The translations under genes and the position numbers were made by a program. The notes below the pieces were generated by a model. It did not search any database and was not told where the DNA came from. It saw only the letters and a program-made list of their open reading frames with translations. From Bacteroidia bacterium (GTDB taxonomy: Bacteria; Bacteroidota; Bacteroidia; J057): a stretch of 64,000 nt of DNA. The stretch's first letter is position 1. Each line of letters begins with the position of its first letter. This document shows, in pieces, positions 9,087 through 18,775 of this stretch. The DNA is taken from assembly GCA_019695295.1 (NCBI GenBank), contig JAIBAH010000002.1, positions 55,216 to 119,215 on the forward strand, read 5' to 3'.

Positions 9087-9482
9087 AGAAACCAAAAATA
9101 CTATAATAGTTTCTATAAATGCGACACGGGTTTTTTAATAAAGACTAAAAATGTAAATTCAAAAAATCGTAATAATTTTCTTTCTATTTCATTTCCGGCA
9201 GTAGGGTAGGGAAGAAGCGGGAATAAACAGGTTAGAATCATATTGTATCCTTTAGCCGAAGCACAACGCATTTGTGAAATTTCTTAAAAACCTAAAAAAC
9301 CGAATTGGTTTCTTTTTGTACACGACAGATTTCTAATAAAACCAAAAATGTAAATTCCGGAAAATGTAATAATATTCTTTCTTTTCCATTTCGGACAGGG
9401 TAGGGAAGAGGCGAAAAAAAAACAGACTATAAATGTGTTTTGTGATTTTTGGATAGAAACTTAAAAAACTATATTGGTTTCT
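9087..9482. repeat. Degenerate tandem repeat array, two long copies plus a partial third
   Basis: Copy A covers about 9087-9231 and copy B about 9290-9425. Their right halves match closely (9144-9219 against 9340-9412), sharing AAAAATGTAAATTC, a TTCTTTC stretch and GGGTAGGGAAG. Each unit is preceded by a segment ending GGTTTCT or AGTTTCT (9109-9114, 9308-9313, 9477-9482); two of these are inverted repeats of the form AGAAAC-spacer-GTTTCT (9087-9114 and 9455-9482). No convincing ORF lies inside. The array fills the gap between the transglycosylase terminator and the 3' end of the convergent glycosyltransferase-like gene, and its third unit stops 30 bp short of that gene's stop codon. Confidence 0.75.
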
Positions 9483-9511
9483 AATATGCAGCCAGAACTT
9501 TTTAAACAACA

Positions 9512-11128
9512 CTACGGGGTGCGATCTGTACAGGATATTTTTACCCATCCTTCAACTGCAAGGGAATTGGTACGAACAGGGGCGAGGAGAACAGAGTCTA
9601 TTTTATCTGCAAAGGAGGCGGGGCAAATCAAAAAGGTGTTGTCCGGCAGGTTTTTACCCTGAATATTTTTCAAAAAATCGCCGTTGTAAACCTCACATCC
9701 GCTCAGAACAATCAGTGGATTCGGTTCTTGGGTGCTGTCTGCATAAACCCATCTTTCGTTGGGATATTTTGCTTTTTCGAGGGTTAGGGTTTGATAGTTT
9801 TCGATTTGCCTGCGGTAATAATAGTCGTAAGTTCCCTGTAAGGGAGTATCAGAAAACATCACTTTGTAAAAAATAGCGGAACTCATCATCACTCCAGTAA
9901 AGGTAGCAATACCAAGTCCAATCCGGAAACTACAGGAAAAACGCTCCTTTCCAAAGGCATAATTCGCTACAAAAATCATGATAAAGGGAATAAGCGGAGC
10001 GTAATAACGGGTTTCCTGGACATAAGTATAATTGGCGAGTGTACCCACCTGAAACGCAATCGTAATCAGAGACAGATATAAATAAGGAATGACCGTTGTC
10101 CCAAGCGTAATGAGTCCCAGAGTATTAAAAGAGTGACTCATACTTTGTTCTTTAAATAGCGAAAAGATTCCTTTTTTTATATAAATAAAGGTAATCAGAA
10201 AGGTTATTGTCAGGCCAATGATACGTAGAAGGTAACTGAAAGGATGATGGTAATCGCCAAAGCTATTTCCTTCAATTATCGTGTAAACCGGATTTAAAAA
10301 GAAGAAAAATTTAGTGATAAAATCATCTGCTTTCAGGAGATTTTGGGGGTAAAATCCTTTTCCGAAGTCTGCAATCTGTAAAGCACCCTTTGCAGGGGTA
10401 TAATCATAAAGCGATTGAGCATAGAAATACAGTAACCCGTAAACAAAAGTAAAAACAAGTGCAGGGGCGATATATTTTTTAAAGTTTTGGGTTTCTATTA
10501 TTTTCCAGCATAAAAAAAACAAAATCCCTGCTGTAACCGGATAATAGGCGAATCGGAAAAAAGTGGAAAGAAACATGAAAATCCCCATTAGGATTCCTGT
10601 CAACACCCCGTTCAGTTTTTCTTTTTCAAAATACAGAAAAGCAATCACCGTCCCCATAAGACTTATCAGGGAGAGAAGACAGGTAGTCGTAAGATAATGA
10701 ATAGGGGAGAAGGATACCGTAAAAAACAGCAGCAGAAAGTTCAGGGTAATCCGATGGGTTTCCAGAGCTAACAGTAAAAGGATAAAAGTCGCATAAAACC
10801 CAAACAGGGCAAAATATTCTATCAGCATGGAAGTTTTGTAGAAGTCTTTTACCGATGAATTGACCGCTGACAAAAAATAGGAATACCCCGCCGGCCAGGC
10901 CAATTCCGGCGAACAGATTTCACTTTTGAGGGTGAGAGAATCCGTATTGCATTTTGAATAGCCTTTTCCTTCCTGAATCTGATAGGCAGAATGAATCTGA
11001 CGGCATTTATCCGGTTTAAAGTTCCGGAAATATTCCTGATGCCATATATTTACAAGAATAAGTGCTGATAACAGAATCAGTGATACAACTCCGGAAGAAA
11101 AAGTATTGTAAAAACGCTCCTTTACCAT
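9512..11128 (-). CDS. Polytopic membrane protein, probable GT-C-type glycosyltransferase
   Basis: 538 residues with about 10-12 predicted membrane helices, beginning with a single helix (VSLILLSALILVNIW) and a first extracytoplasmic loop. A soluble C-terminal tail of about 110 residues follows the last helix. The layout resembles the PMT/ArnT class of lipid-linked-sugar glycosyltransferases, but I do not see a convincing acidic metal motif in the first loop, so the assignment is by architecture only. Its ATG overlaps the stop of batC by 7 bp, so the genes are translationally coupled. Its C-terminus runs toward the repeat array at 9087-9482. Confidence 0.55.
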   Translation of the reverse strand: MVKERFYNTFSSGVVSLILLSALILVNIWHQEYFRNFKPDKCRQIHSAYQIQEGKGYSKCNTDSLTLKSEICSPELAWPAGYSYFLSAVNSSVKDFYKTSMLIEYFALFGFYATFILLLLALETHRITLNFLLLFFTVSFSPIHYLTTTCLLSLISLMGTVIAFLYFEKEKLNGVLTGILMGIFMFLSTFFRFAYYPVTAGILFFLCWKIIETQNFKKYIAPALVFTFVYGLLYFYAQSLYDYTPAKGALQIADFGKGFYPQNLLKADDFITKFFFFLNPVYTIIEGNSFGDYHHPFSYLLRIIGLTITFLITFIYIKKGIFSLFKEQSMSHSFNTLGLITLGTTVIPYLYLSLITIAFQVGTLANYTYVQETRYYAPLIPFIMIFVANYAFGKERFSCSFRIGLGIATFTGVMMSSAIFYKVMFSDTPLQGTYDYYYRRQIENYQTLTLEKAKYPNERWVYADSTQEPNPLIVLSGCEVYNGDFLKNIQGKNLPDNTFLICPASFADKIDSVLLAPVRTNSLAVEGWVKISCTDRTP

Positions 11129-11796
11129 TCTGAATTTTGTCCTTTTTTGTTATCAGGGTCTTTCCGGCTCTTTCTAAGTTGTTGTAAAAACTTGATTTCC
11201 TCAGATTTAAGGGCTTCCAGCATTTCTTTTGCTTTATCAATCGGAATAGAATCATACTGATGCAAGGTTGGAAGTCCTTCTGTATTGACGGTATTGGAAT
11301 AAAAATTGAATTTATCGCGATATTCCCTGGCAGACATACTGTCATCTTCCTCTTCTTCTTCGGGTTCCTTCTCTTCTTCCGGTTGATTTTTTAATTGTTT
11401 CAGGAGAAGTTCGTAGTTATAACGGGCGGTTTCGTTGGAGGGGTCAGCTTCCAGTGCTTTTCTGAACTGTTCAATTGCGTCCTTTTTTTTATCCTTTTGA
11501 ATAAGAAGATACCCAATGGAATTAAATACTTTTCCTTTTGTAACAGGATTTTCGGTTTTTTCAGCATTATGTAAAAGCGAAAGCGCTACTTCACCGGAGT
11601 CTATTTTTAAATAACACTGAGCAAGATTGAATTGTAGTTCAGCTGCGTCTTCGGGGTATTTTTCCATGAGTTTTTTATAGGCTGAAATTGCTTCCGGGTA
11701 CTTTTTCTGATAATATAATTCATTGGCTTTCTCAAACCCCTGGGTGGTAGGTAAAAATGCCAGTAATACAATAAAAGCAAAAGCAAGTCCTTTCAT
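11122..11796 (-). CDS. batC: TPR protein of the Bat (aerotolerance) operon, BatC-like
   Basis: 224 residues from the ATG at 11796, which overlaps the batB stop as ATGA; an upstream in-frame ATG at 11850 lies inside batB and would spoil the signal peptide. Residues 1-20 (MKGLAFAFIVLLAFLPTTQG) are a signal peptide. Three TPR-like repeats follow (YYQKKYPEAISAYKKLM and similar), then a strongly acidic linker (EEEEEDD) and a charged C-terminal tail. In Bacteroides and Leptospira, Bat proteins form a membrane-associated complex linked to oxidative-stress tolerance. Here the gene sits between batB and a glycosyltransferase-like gene. Confidence 0.75.
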   Translation of the reverse strand: MKGLAFAFIVLLAFLPTTQGFEKANELYYQKKYPEAISAYKKLMEKYPEDAAELQFNLAQCYLKIDSGEVALSLLHNAEKTENPVTKGKVFNSIGYLLIQKDKKKDAIEQFRKALEADPSNETARYNYELLLKQLKNQPEEEKEPEEEEEDDSMSAREYRDKFNFYSNTVNTEGLPTLHQYDSIPIDKAKEMLEALKSEEIKFLQQLRKSRKDPDNKKGQNSEW

Positions 11797-12797
11797 GATT
11801 CCTGTGTTTTGGTTTTTTGGTGAGGAAGTAAAAAAAGAGTGATTGCCCAACAGGCAAAAGCCAGCAGTGCAAAATAATAATATTTACTGTTTGCCACCGT
11901 TTCGTATTTTTGTGCCATTGGGGAAGAAGAGAGCGACTGGAGTTCCTCTGTTAAAGACTTAAGATTAGCGGACGGGTTGTCGAGTGATATAAAAGGCGTT
12001 TCCATTTTCGCACTCAGTTCCTTCAGAAAAGACTCATTCATAACAGAATTTACAAGACTACCATCCGTTCTGTGTTTATGTCCTCTGAGTTTTCCTCCGC
12101 TCATATCAGGTACAGCCGCTCCCTGAGGAGTTCCTACCCCAACCACAAATACATTAATATGATTTCGCTTAAACTTATCCAGAACGGACTGAAAACCATC
12201 ACCGAAATTTTCCCCGTCTGTTACTAATACCACTGCTTTATTGACCCTGTCCGATTTCTTTTCAGGGCCGTAAAGCCTTTCATTTACCATTTGCAGACCG
12301 CTTCTCAAATCTGTTCCGGTATGAGCAAACTGACTCGTATTCGATAATTCAAGGAATAAATTCAGCGCCTTATTGTCCCGGGTAGCCGGACATTGAACAT
12401 AAGCGTCCGAAGCAAATACAATGATTCCTATTTGATTTCCTTTCAGGTTGTCAATCAGATATTTGAGTTCTTTTTTGGCTTTATCAAGACGGGAAGGACG
12501 CACATCGTCGGCATTCATGCTTGCAGATACATCCAGCAGAATATAAATTTCCTTTCCCATAAGGCTCAGTCCTTTGTCGTTTTTTCCCCAGTGTGGACCC
12601 AGCAATGCGATAAAAGCAAAGATAATTCCTCCAATTCTCAGTAAATTTTTAAGGAATGGGAAAGCAACAGCGTAATCTACAGGATCAAACCAAAGCTGAA
12701 TTACCCGTCTGGTTCGTCTGTAAATCAGTAAAATAAGCATCAAAGCGAAAGGAATCGCTACAAACCATAAAATATGTTCAGAATAAGAAAATCCCAT
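11793..12797 (-). CDS. batB: VWA-domain membrane protein of the Bat operon, BatB-like
   Basis: 334 residues. Two N-terminal helices are followed by a von Willebrand A domain with an intact MIDAS metal site (DVSAS, about residues 88-92, plus TGTDLRSG and VTDGENFGD) and a C-terminal helix near residues 305-325. This is the BatA/BatB architecture; the WFDPVDYA region and its position immediately before batC favour BatB. BatA, BatD and BatE are not adjacent: upstream lies a metal-efflux gene and downstream a glycosyltransferase-like gene, so this is a reduced or rearranged bat cluster. Confidence 0.82.
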   Translation of the reverse strand: MGFSYSEHILWFVAIPFALMLILLIYRRTRRVIQLWFDPVDYAVAFPFLKNLLRIGGIIFAFIALLGPHWGKNDKGLSLMGKEIYILLDVSASMNADDVRPSRLDKAKKELKYLIDNLKGNQIGIIVFASDAYVQCPATRDNKALNLFLELSNTSQFAHTGTDLRSGLQMVNERLYGPEKKSDRVNKAVVLVTDGENFGDGFQSVLDKFKRNHINVFVVGVGTPQGAAVPDMSGGKLRGHKHRTDGSLVNSVMNESFLKELSAKMETPFISLDNPSANLKSLTEELQSLSSSPMAQKYETVANSKYYYFALLAFACWAITLFLLPHQKTKTQES

Positions 12798-12827
12798 TTA
12801 ATGATTATTTCACTGCTAAAAAGCCTT

Positions 12828-12835
12828 CAAAATTA
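12828..12835 (-). promoter_or_regulatory. -7 box upstream of batB
   Basis: Minus strand reads TAATTTTG, fitting TAnnTTTG, 31 bp ahead of the batB ATG. No -33 element is evident. It suggests batB is transcribed separately from the efflux genes upstream. Confidence 0.35.
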
Positions 12836-12932
12836 TCAAAAAAAAACGAATACGGGAAAAATAATTAGAAAAATCGTGTTTATTGCACGAAATGAGCGAA
12901 AATAAGGAATCATTTATCCCTAATTTATCGAT

Positions 12933-14108
12933 TTATTCTTCCTCCATTTCGTCCCGCTTGTATTCACCATTTACAATATTTGCCCCTTTTACGGGGAAAT
13001 AAACGCCTTCAGAAGGCAAAGTCTGAAATCCGATTTTTCCGTTTTGCTGAGAATAATTGTGAAGCGGATATTTTGAAATGGTTACTTTTTCGGATTTGGG
13101 ATTTTCGGTATAAAAGAGATACTCTCCCTCTTCTCCGTGAATGAGCGCACTTTCCGGCAAAGTATATAATTCCTGAATTCCTGTCTCAATATGGGCAGTA
13201 ACCTGCATTTCCGGTAGAATGATGATTCCTTTGGGTGCAGAAAATGGGATATGGAGCATAGCCGTTTTATGCTGAGCGTCGAGCTCTTTTCCAATGTATT
13301 CTATCTTTCCGTTTACAGGAGGAATGCCGCTGTCAGCAAAAGTAAGCTGAACCGACTGACCGATTTTTACTTTCTGTATATCTTTTTCGTAGATAAACAC
13401 ATCTGCATGAAGGTCATCCAGATTATTGATGTGTGCCAGGACTGTACCTTCGGTAGCCGGTGCCCCCAAAGTAACCGGAAAATGAGATACAAATCCGGAA
13501 ATGGGGGATTTTAAAGTAAAAGTACTGATAAAAGGTGTTCCGTAAACCAGTGTTTCCGAAGGGATTTCAGCAATCCTGAGCATAGCCGCCGCCGACTGTA
13601 GCCGGGATTCAGCAATCAGGATTTTGGATTGTACTTCCTGCAGGTTTTTTAATGCCCCCACATTTTCAGACTGAAGTGCTTTCTGACGGGATTCCTCCTG
13701 TCTTAAAAAGGATAACTCTCCCTGAAGTAAAAGATATTGTTCCTGATACTGAATCAAGTCAGGTACACTAAGCTCCAGAATCGCCTGTCCTTTGGTGATA
13801 TATTGTCCTTCCTTTGCAAAAAATCGTTTTACAGTGCCCCTGAACGGAGATGCAATATCCGCCTGAGCATTGGCAAGAATCGTTACTTTTCCGTTTCCCC
13901 TGATTCGGAAGGGAAACATACTTTTCTCAGCCTGTTCAAACTGAATATCCGCTGCCATTAATTTACTCTGACCCAGCGTGAGGCTGTTTTCTTCAGCACT
14001 GATTGAATCGGATTTTTCGGAAGAAACTTCGGGGGCTCCCTTTTTGGACTCCCCGCAACCCATAAAAATAAGAAAAATGAACAGAAGAATATATAAAAGA
14101 TATTTCAT
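12933..14108 (-). CDS. Periplasmic adaptor (membrane-fusion) lipoprotein of an RND metal efflux pump, CzcB/CusB-like
   Basis: 391 residues. The N-terminus has a lipoprotein signal with lipobox FMGC (Cys about 18). The remainder follows the HlyD/CusB order: a lipoyl-like half (TVKRFFAKEGQYITKGQAIL), an alpha-helical hairpin about residues 115-175, the second lipoyl half (SGFVSHFPVTLGAPATEGTVL), a beta-barrel domain and a membrane-proximal domain. It would bridge the inner-membrane RND pump and the outer-membrane channel. It lies 38 bp after the fused pump-channel gene on the same strand and completes a three-component heavy-metal efflux system. The exact metal (Cu/Ag or Zn/Co/Cd) cannot be set from this subunit. 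Confidence 0.88.
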   Translation of the reverse strand: MKYLLYILLFIFLIFMGCGESKKGAPEVSSEKSDSISAEENSLTLGQSKLMAADIQFEQAEKSMFPFRIRGNGKVTILANAQADIASPFRGTVKRFFAKEGQYITKGQAILELSVPDLIQYQEQYLLLQGELSFLRQEESRQKALQSENVGALKNLQEVQSKILIAESRLQSAAAMLRIAEIPSETLVYGTPFISTFTLKSPISGFVSHFPVTLGAPATEGTVLAHINNLDDLHADVFIYEKDIQKVKIGQSVQLTFADSGIPPVNGKIEYIGKELDAQHKTAMLHIPFSAPKGIIILPEMQVTAHIETGIQELYTLPESALIHGEEGEYLFYTENPKSEKVTISKYPLHNYSQQNGKIGFQTLPSEGVYFPVKGANIVNGEYKRDEMEEE

Positions 14109-14146
14109 GATATTGTTTTTTTTGAATGAATAAATTAGTGAAGGAA

Positions 14147-17100
14147 TTAAAAGTTAGGCTTTTCTGAAAAAACACTGAGTTTCAGTACAGCAGAATTGTA
14201 TTTCAAAAGGGCGTCCAGTCTTTGACTGTAAATCAGATAAGCTTCTTTCGTAAGGATTAAATATTCCAGTGCGGTGATTTCTCCCAGTCGGGAAAGCTTG
14301 GCGGCGGATTCCAGCGTTTGCTTTGCCTGTGGCATCAGAAGTGCATCAATTTGTTCCAGTTGATTTTTGGCAGAAAGATACTCGTTTTCGACTTCAGCAT
14401 AAGTTTGCTCCAGTTCATATTTAGCCCTTTCTATTTGGTTTTTAGCAATTTCGATATCTAACTGAGCCGCCTGAACAAAACGCTGATTGTTTTTTTTGTA
14501 AACCGGAATGCTCATGCCTACTCCGGCAACCGGAATGACAAACGACTGAAAAGGATTAATCTGCTGCATAAGGGAAACATTCCAAACGGGAAGATACTTT
14601 AAATCCGACTGTATTTTCTTTTCCATTGCGAGCCGCTGATTTTCCATCAGATATTGAATGTACGGCAGATTGTCAAAATCCGGTTTTGCCGGGGGATTCA
14701 TTGGCGTAAAATTATCCAGTATCAGCAGGCTGTCCGGAATCCCCGTAAAGGATTTCAGCAACCGGAGAGAAAGTTTTTCTTCAGTTTCTATAATCCGGGT
14801 TTTATGCTGAATTTCAATGTATTTAGATTCGATATTCATTTTTTCCAGCGAATTGATGATACCGGTTTTGTACTCAATTTCCGCCACCTTCAGAAAAGGG
14901 GAAAATGTGCTGTCCTGTTGTTTGAGAAAAGCCTTCTGTGCCTGAAAAAACAAGACATTCTGATAAAGCCATCTCGTTTTTTGGATAATCTCAAATTCTG
15001 TCATTGTTTTCTCTGCCCTGGAAACCCTGACTTCCTGTTCCAGTACTTTTGCATTTTGTTTATACACTCTGGGGTTTTCAAAAGCCTGAGAGCCTTCAAA
15101 ATTCATATAGTAATTATTCAGCGGGTCGGGCGTGCCGGCTTTCAGTTCCGGATTGGGAAGCGTAAATGCCGTTTCGGTAAGAATTTCTTTCTGACGGATT
15201 CTGTAGTCCGCACCCGATAAGGAGGGATGATACTTAAGTGCCTGAGCTATCGCTTCTTTTTCGGAAAACGCTCTTTGTCCGGCGGCAAAATACCCTGTAA
15301 AAACAAATAATAAGAGAAAAACCGGCTTACGCCTGAATTTCTGTTTGCAGGTAAAAAATATTTCTACCAGTTTCTCATGGATTCCTGTAAACAAACTTTG
15401 TGCATTTTCCGGAGTGTCTTTTTCAGTGCTTTCCTGTTCCTCATTTTTTTCATCAGGATTACCCTGGAGTGAAGTGGGGGAGTCGGGATTCTGCTTATTC
15501 TTACTGAAAATGAAATAGATGATGGGCAAAACAATTAAGGTAAGTAATGTGGCACTGCACAATCCGCCAATCACTACCGTTGCCAGGGGTTTTTGAACTT
15601 CTGCTCCGGCTCCTTCAGAAAAAGCCATTGGGAAAAAACCCAGAGAAGCTACAGTTGCCGTCATAATTACAGGACGGAGCCTTTCTGCTGTACCCACAAG
15701 AATGATTTCTCTGACGGTGGTTAAGTAGCTGTTTTCCAGCTCATTAAATTTACTGATTAAAACCATTCCATTGAGTACTGCTACGCCGAATAATGCTATA
15801 AATCCCACTCCGGCAGAAATACTGAAAGGCATATCCCTGAGCCATAAAGCGATGATTCCCCCCATCATCGAAAACGGTACTGCACTGAAAATGATAAAGG
15901 TTTCCTTCCACCGGCTAAAGGTGATATACAACAAAATGATAATCAGCAAAAGCGCGACCGGAACCACTACTTTCAGCCGGTTTTGTGCACTAATGAGGTT
16001 TTCAAACTGTCCGCCGTACGCAAGTCTGTATCCTTCCGGCAATTTTATCTTTTCCTGAATGGTTTTCTGAATATCCGAAACCACGCTTTGTATGTCTCTT
16101 CCTCTTACATTCAGGCTTACATTGAGGTTTCTTTCGCCTTCTTCCCTGAATACAGCCATCGGAGCCGGCTTGATCTCGAAATCAGCAAGTTCCCCCAACG
16201 GGATTTGATTGCCCTGACCGGTGGTAATCAGTAATTGTTTGATGTCATCGGTTTTTTGAATACTATCGAGTTCCATTTTTACTACGATATCAAAACGCTG
16301 GTTATTTTCATATAAAATACCTGCTACCTTGCCTGCAACGGCGGTTTGAAGCAATGTACTGACCTCTTCTGCGGAAACGCCATAACGAAGCAGATTATCC
16401 CGGTTGTAGGTGATGAAAAGCTGCGGAAGGCCTTCGGCTTTGGCGATACTGATATCGGTTGCTCCCGGTATTTTATGAATTGCCTTTTGTATTTTATTGC
16501 CGGTACTCAGCAGTTTATCCAGGTCATTGCCTAATATTTTGATAATCACGTCGGTTTTAGCTCCTGTCATAAGTTCATTGAAACGCATTGCAATCGGTTG
16601 TTGAATCGAAATAAAGACCCCCGGAATCTGAGAAAGTTCCTCTTCCAGCAGGGTTTCAAATTCTTTACGGGTATGACATCGTTTCCATTTTTCCTTGTCG
16701 TGCATTGTCAGCACCATATCCATTTCTTCGATACTCATGGGGTCCATCGGGATTTCAGAAGTACCAATTTTTCCGGTGCAACTTTTCAGCTCGTCAGGAA
16801 ATGCTTTTGTAAGTCTTTGGTTGATTAAGGAAGCACTCTTTACCATTTGGGAGATAGAAGTCCCCGGCAGCATTCTCACTTCTATTGCATAATCCCTTTC
16901 ATCCAGTTGCGGGATAAATTCACTGCCCAGATTTCCAAAGAGCCAGAAAGAAAATGCCAGTGCCACAAGCGCGACTGTCAGGATTATGTAGCGGGTTTTC
17001 AGGGAGAAATCCAGGACAGGCATGTAAAGACGGGTGAGGTAGTCCAGAAATTTTTCGGAAATGGGTTTTTTATCTCCTTTTTGAAAACGAAGCAATAAAT

Positions 17101-18577
17101 CACTCATCATCGGGACGTACGTAAGCGAAAGAATAATTGCACCCAACAGGGCAAAAATCACAGTCAGTGCCATGGGTTTAAACATTTTTCCTTCTATCCC
17201 GGATAAAGTGAGCAGGGGTAAATAAACGATGAGAATAATAATTTGTCCGAAAATCGAACTTTGAACCATTTGAGTGCTTGCCTGAAGAATGGTTTCACTT
17301 TTACTCCTTTGCTGTGCCTTTCGCAGAATATGAATACAGTTCTCTACAATGATTACTGCCCCATCTACAATCAACCCAAAATCAATCGCTCCGAGGCTCA
17401 TTAAGTTTCCCGATACATTAAAAACGACCATCATGGAAATGGCAAAAAGCATGGAAAGCGGAATTACCGAAGCGACAATGATACCGGCCCTCAGATTTCC
17501 GAGCAGAAGTACCAATACGAAAATTACTATCACTCCTCCTTCCAGCAGGTTTTTAGATACGGTTTGTATCGTTCTGTCTATCAGTTCTTCCCGGTTCAGA
17601 TAAGGGACCAGTTTCACTCCTTTCGGCAGCGTTTTTTCTACCTGTTTGAGTCTTTCCTTGATTTTCCCGATGACCATCCGGGAGTTTCCTCCCTTCAGCA
17701 TAAGAATAATCCCTCCTACGGCCTCCCCGTTACCGTGGGTAAGTGCTCCGTATCGTACCGCACTGCCTTCTTCAATTTTGGCTACTTCTCTGAGGCTTAC
17801 CGGAATACTTCCGTTGTATTTAATAAAGGTATTTCCCAGTTCTTCCTTGTTTTTTACTAATCCCACGCCTCTGATGAAAAAGTTCTGATTGTCTTTTTCT
17901 ATGTAGGCAGCACCTGTATTATTATTGCTTTTTTCTACAGCCTGAAAAATCTCTGAAAGTGTTGTTCCTGTCGATTTCAGCGTCTGAGGAGAAACTACGA
18001 TATGATATTGCTTTAAAAATCCTCCAAAACTACTCACTTCCGCTACACCTTCCGTTCCGAGTAATTGTTTTTTTACCACCCAATCCTGCAAAGTCCTGAG
18101 TTTTGTCAGGGTAAAATTGGTGTCATTGGGATTGTCCGGCTTGAGAATATACTGATAGATTTCTCCCAGACCGGTCGTGACAGGCAGCATTTGAGGCGAG
18201 CCAAACCCCTGAGGGATTCCTTCTTTTACTTCCGAAAGCCTTTCAGAAACCATACTCCGGATTTTGATGATGTCTGTGCCTTCTTCAAACTCTATGGTTA
18301 TAATCGAAAGGCCGAACTGCGAAACAGAGCGGATGTTGGTTTTTCCCTGAATATTGGCCATCGCAATTTCGATAGGGTAGGTTACAAACTGCTCCATTTC
18401 AACGGCTGAAAGATTAGGGCTTTGTGTGGCAATCACTACCTGATTATTGGTGATATCCGGAATAGCATCCAAAGGGAGTTTCTGAAGGGAACTGATTCCC
18501 CAGATAATCCACCCGAGCATCAGGGCAGCGATTATAATTTTATTATTTATGCTTAGTTGAATGATTTTGTATATCAT
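14147..18577 (-). CDS. Heavy-metal efflux RND transporter fused to a TolC-like outer-membrane channel (CzcA/CusA-TolC)
   Basis: 1476 residues, about 430 more than a normal CzcA/CusA. Residues 1 to about 1035 are a complete HME-RND pump: first helix, two large periplasmic porter loops, 12 helices, and conserved TM segments including DFGLIVDGAVIIVEN. A hydrophilic linker rich in E, S and P (about 1035-1075) is followed by a hydrophobic, signal-peptide-like stretch (PVFLLLFVFTGYFAAG, about 1083-1098). The last approximately 375 residues form a TolC/CzcC outer-membrane-factor domain with long coiled-coil helices. Such fusions are known in Bacteroidota. The internal signal-like segment suggests cleavage releases the channel part. 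It lies between the His-rich small gene and the adaptor gene. Confidence 0.9.
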   Translation of the reverse strand: MIYKIIQLSINNKIIIAALMLGWIIWGISSLQKLPLDAIPDITNNQVVIATQSPNLSAVEMEQFVTYPIEIAMANIQGKTNIRSVSQFGLSIITIEFEEGTDIIKIRSMVSERLSEVKEGIPQGFGSPQMLPVTTGLGEIYQYILKPDNPNDTNFTLTKLRTLQDWVVKKQLLGTEGVAEVSSFGGFLKQYHIVVSPQTLKSTGTTLSEIFQAVEKSNNNTGAAYIEKDNQNFFIRGVGLVKNKEELGNTFIKYNGSIPVSLREVAKIEEGSAVRYGALTHGNGEAVGGIILMLKGGNSRMVIGKIKERLKQVEKTLPKGVKLVPYLNREELIDRTIQTVSKNLLEGGVIVIFVLVLLLGNLRAGIIVASVIPLSMLFAISMMVVFNVSGNLMSLGAIDFGLIVDGAVIIVENCIHILRKAQQRSKSETILQASTQMVQSSIFGQIIILIVYLPLLTLSGIEGKMFKPMALTVIFALLGAIILSLTYVPMMSDLLLRFQKGDKKPISEKFLDYLTRLYMPVLDFSLKTRYIILTVALVALAFSFWLFGNLGSEFIPQLDERDYAIEVRMLPGTSISQMVKSASLINQRLTKAFPDELKSCTGKIGTSEIPMDPMSIEEMDMVLTMHDKEKWKRCHTRKEFETLLEEELSQIPGVFISIQQPIAMRFNELMTGAKTDVIIKILGNDLDKLLSTGNKIQKAIHKIPGATDISIAKAEGLPQLFITYNRDNLLRYGVSAEEVSTLLQTAVAGKVAGILYENNQRFDIVVKMELDSIQKTDDIKQLLITTGQGNQIPLGELADFEIKPAPMAVFREEGERNLNVSLNVRGRDIQSVVSDIQKTIQEKIKLPEGYRLAYGGQFENLISAQNRLKVVVPVALLLIIILLYITFSRWKETFIIFSAVPFSMMGGIIALWLRDMPFSISAGVGFIALFGVAVLNGMVLISKFNELENSYLTTVREIILVGTAERLRPVIMTATVASLGFFPMAFSEGAGAEVQKPLATVVIGGLCSATLLTLIVLPIIYFIFSKNKQNPDSPTSLQGNPDEKNEEQESTEKDTPENAQSLFTGIHEKLVEIFFTCKQKFRRKPVFLLLFVFTGYFAAGQRAFSEKEAIAQALKYHPSLSGADYRIRQKEILTETAFTLPNPELKAGTPDPLNNYYMNFEGSQAFENPRVYKQNAKVLEQEVRVSRAEKTMTEFEIIQKTRWLYQNVLFFQAQKAFLKQQDSTFSPFLKVAEIEYKTGIINSLEKMNIESKYIEIQHKTRIIETEEKLSLRLLKSFTGIPDSLLILDNFTPMNPPAKPDFDNLPYIQYLMENQRLAMEKKIQSDLKYLPVWNVSLMQQINPFQSFVIPVAGVGMSIPVYKKNNQRFVQAAQLDIEIAKNQIERAKYELEQTYAEVENEYLSAKNQLEQIDALLMPQAKQTLESAAKLSRLGEITALEYLILTKEAYLIYSQRLDALLKYNSAVLKLSVFSEKPNF

Positions 18578-18775
18578 TGCTGTGATTTGATGAATGTAAA
18601 AAGTAAGCGGTATATCGAAAACAGACTCAGTTATCCTGAGTGTATTCTATCTTTCGAACGGAAATTTAATTCTGTATCCAAAGACTAAAAGAATGAAACA
18701 CAAGTCAAAGCCTGCTTATATGAAAACAATGCGTCAAAGACTTGCCGATACCAAAAAAAATAAGATTTTTTACTT

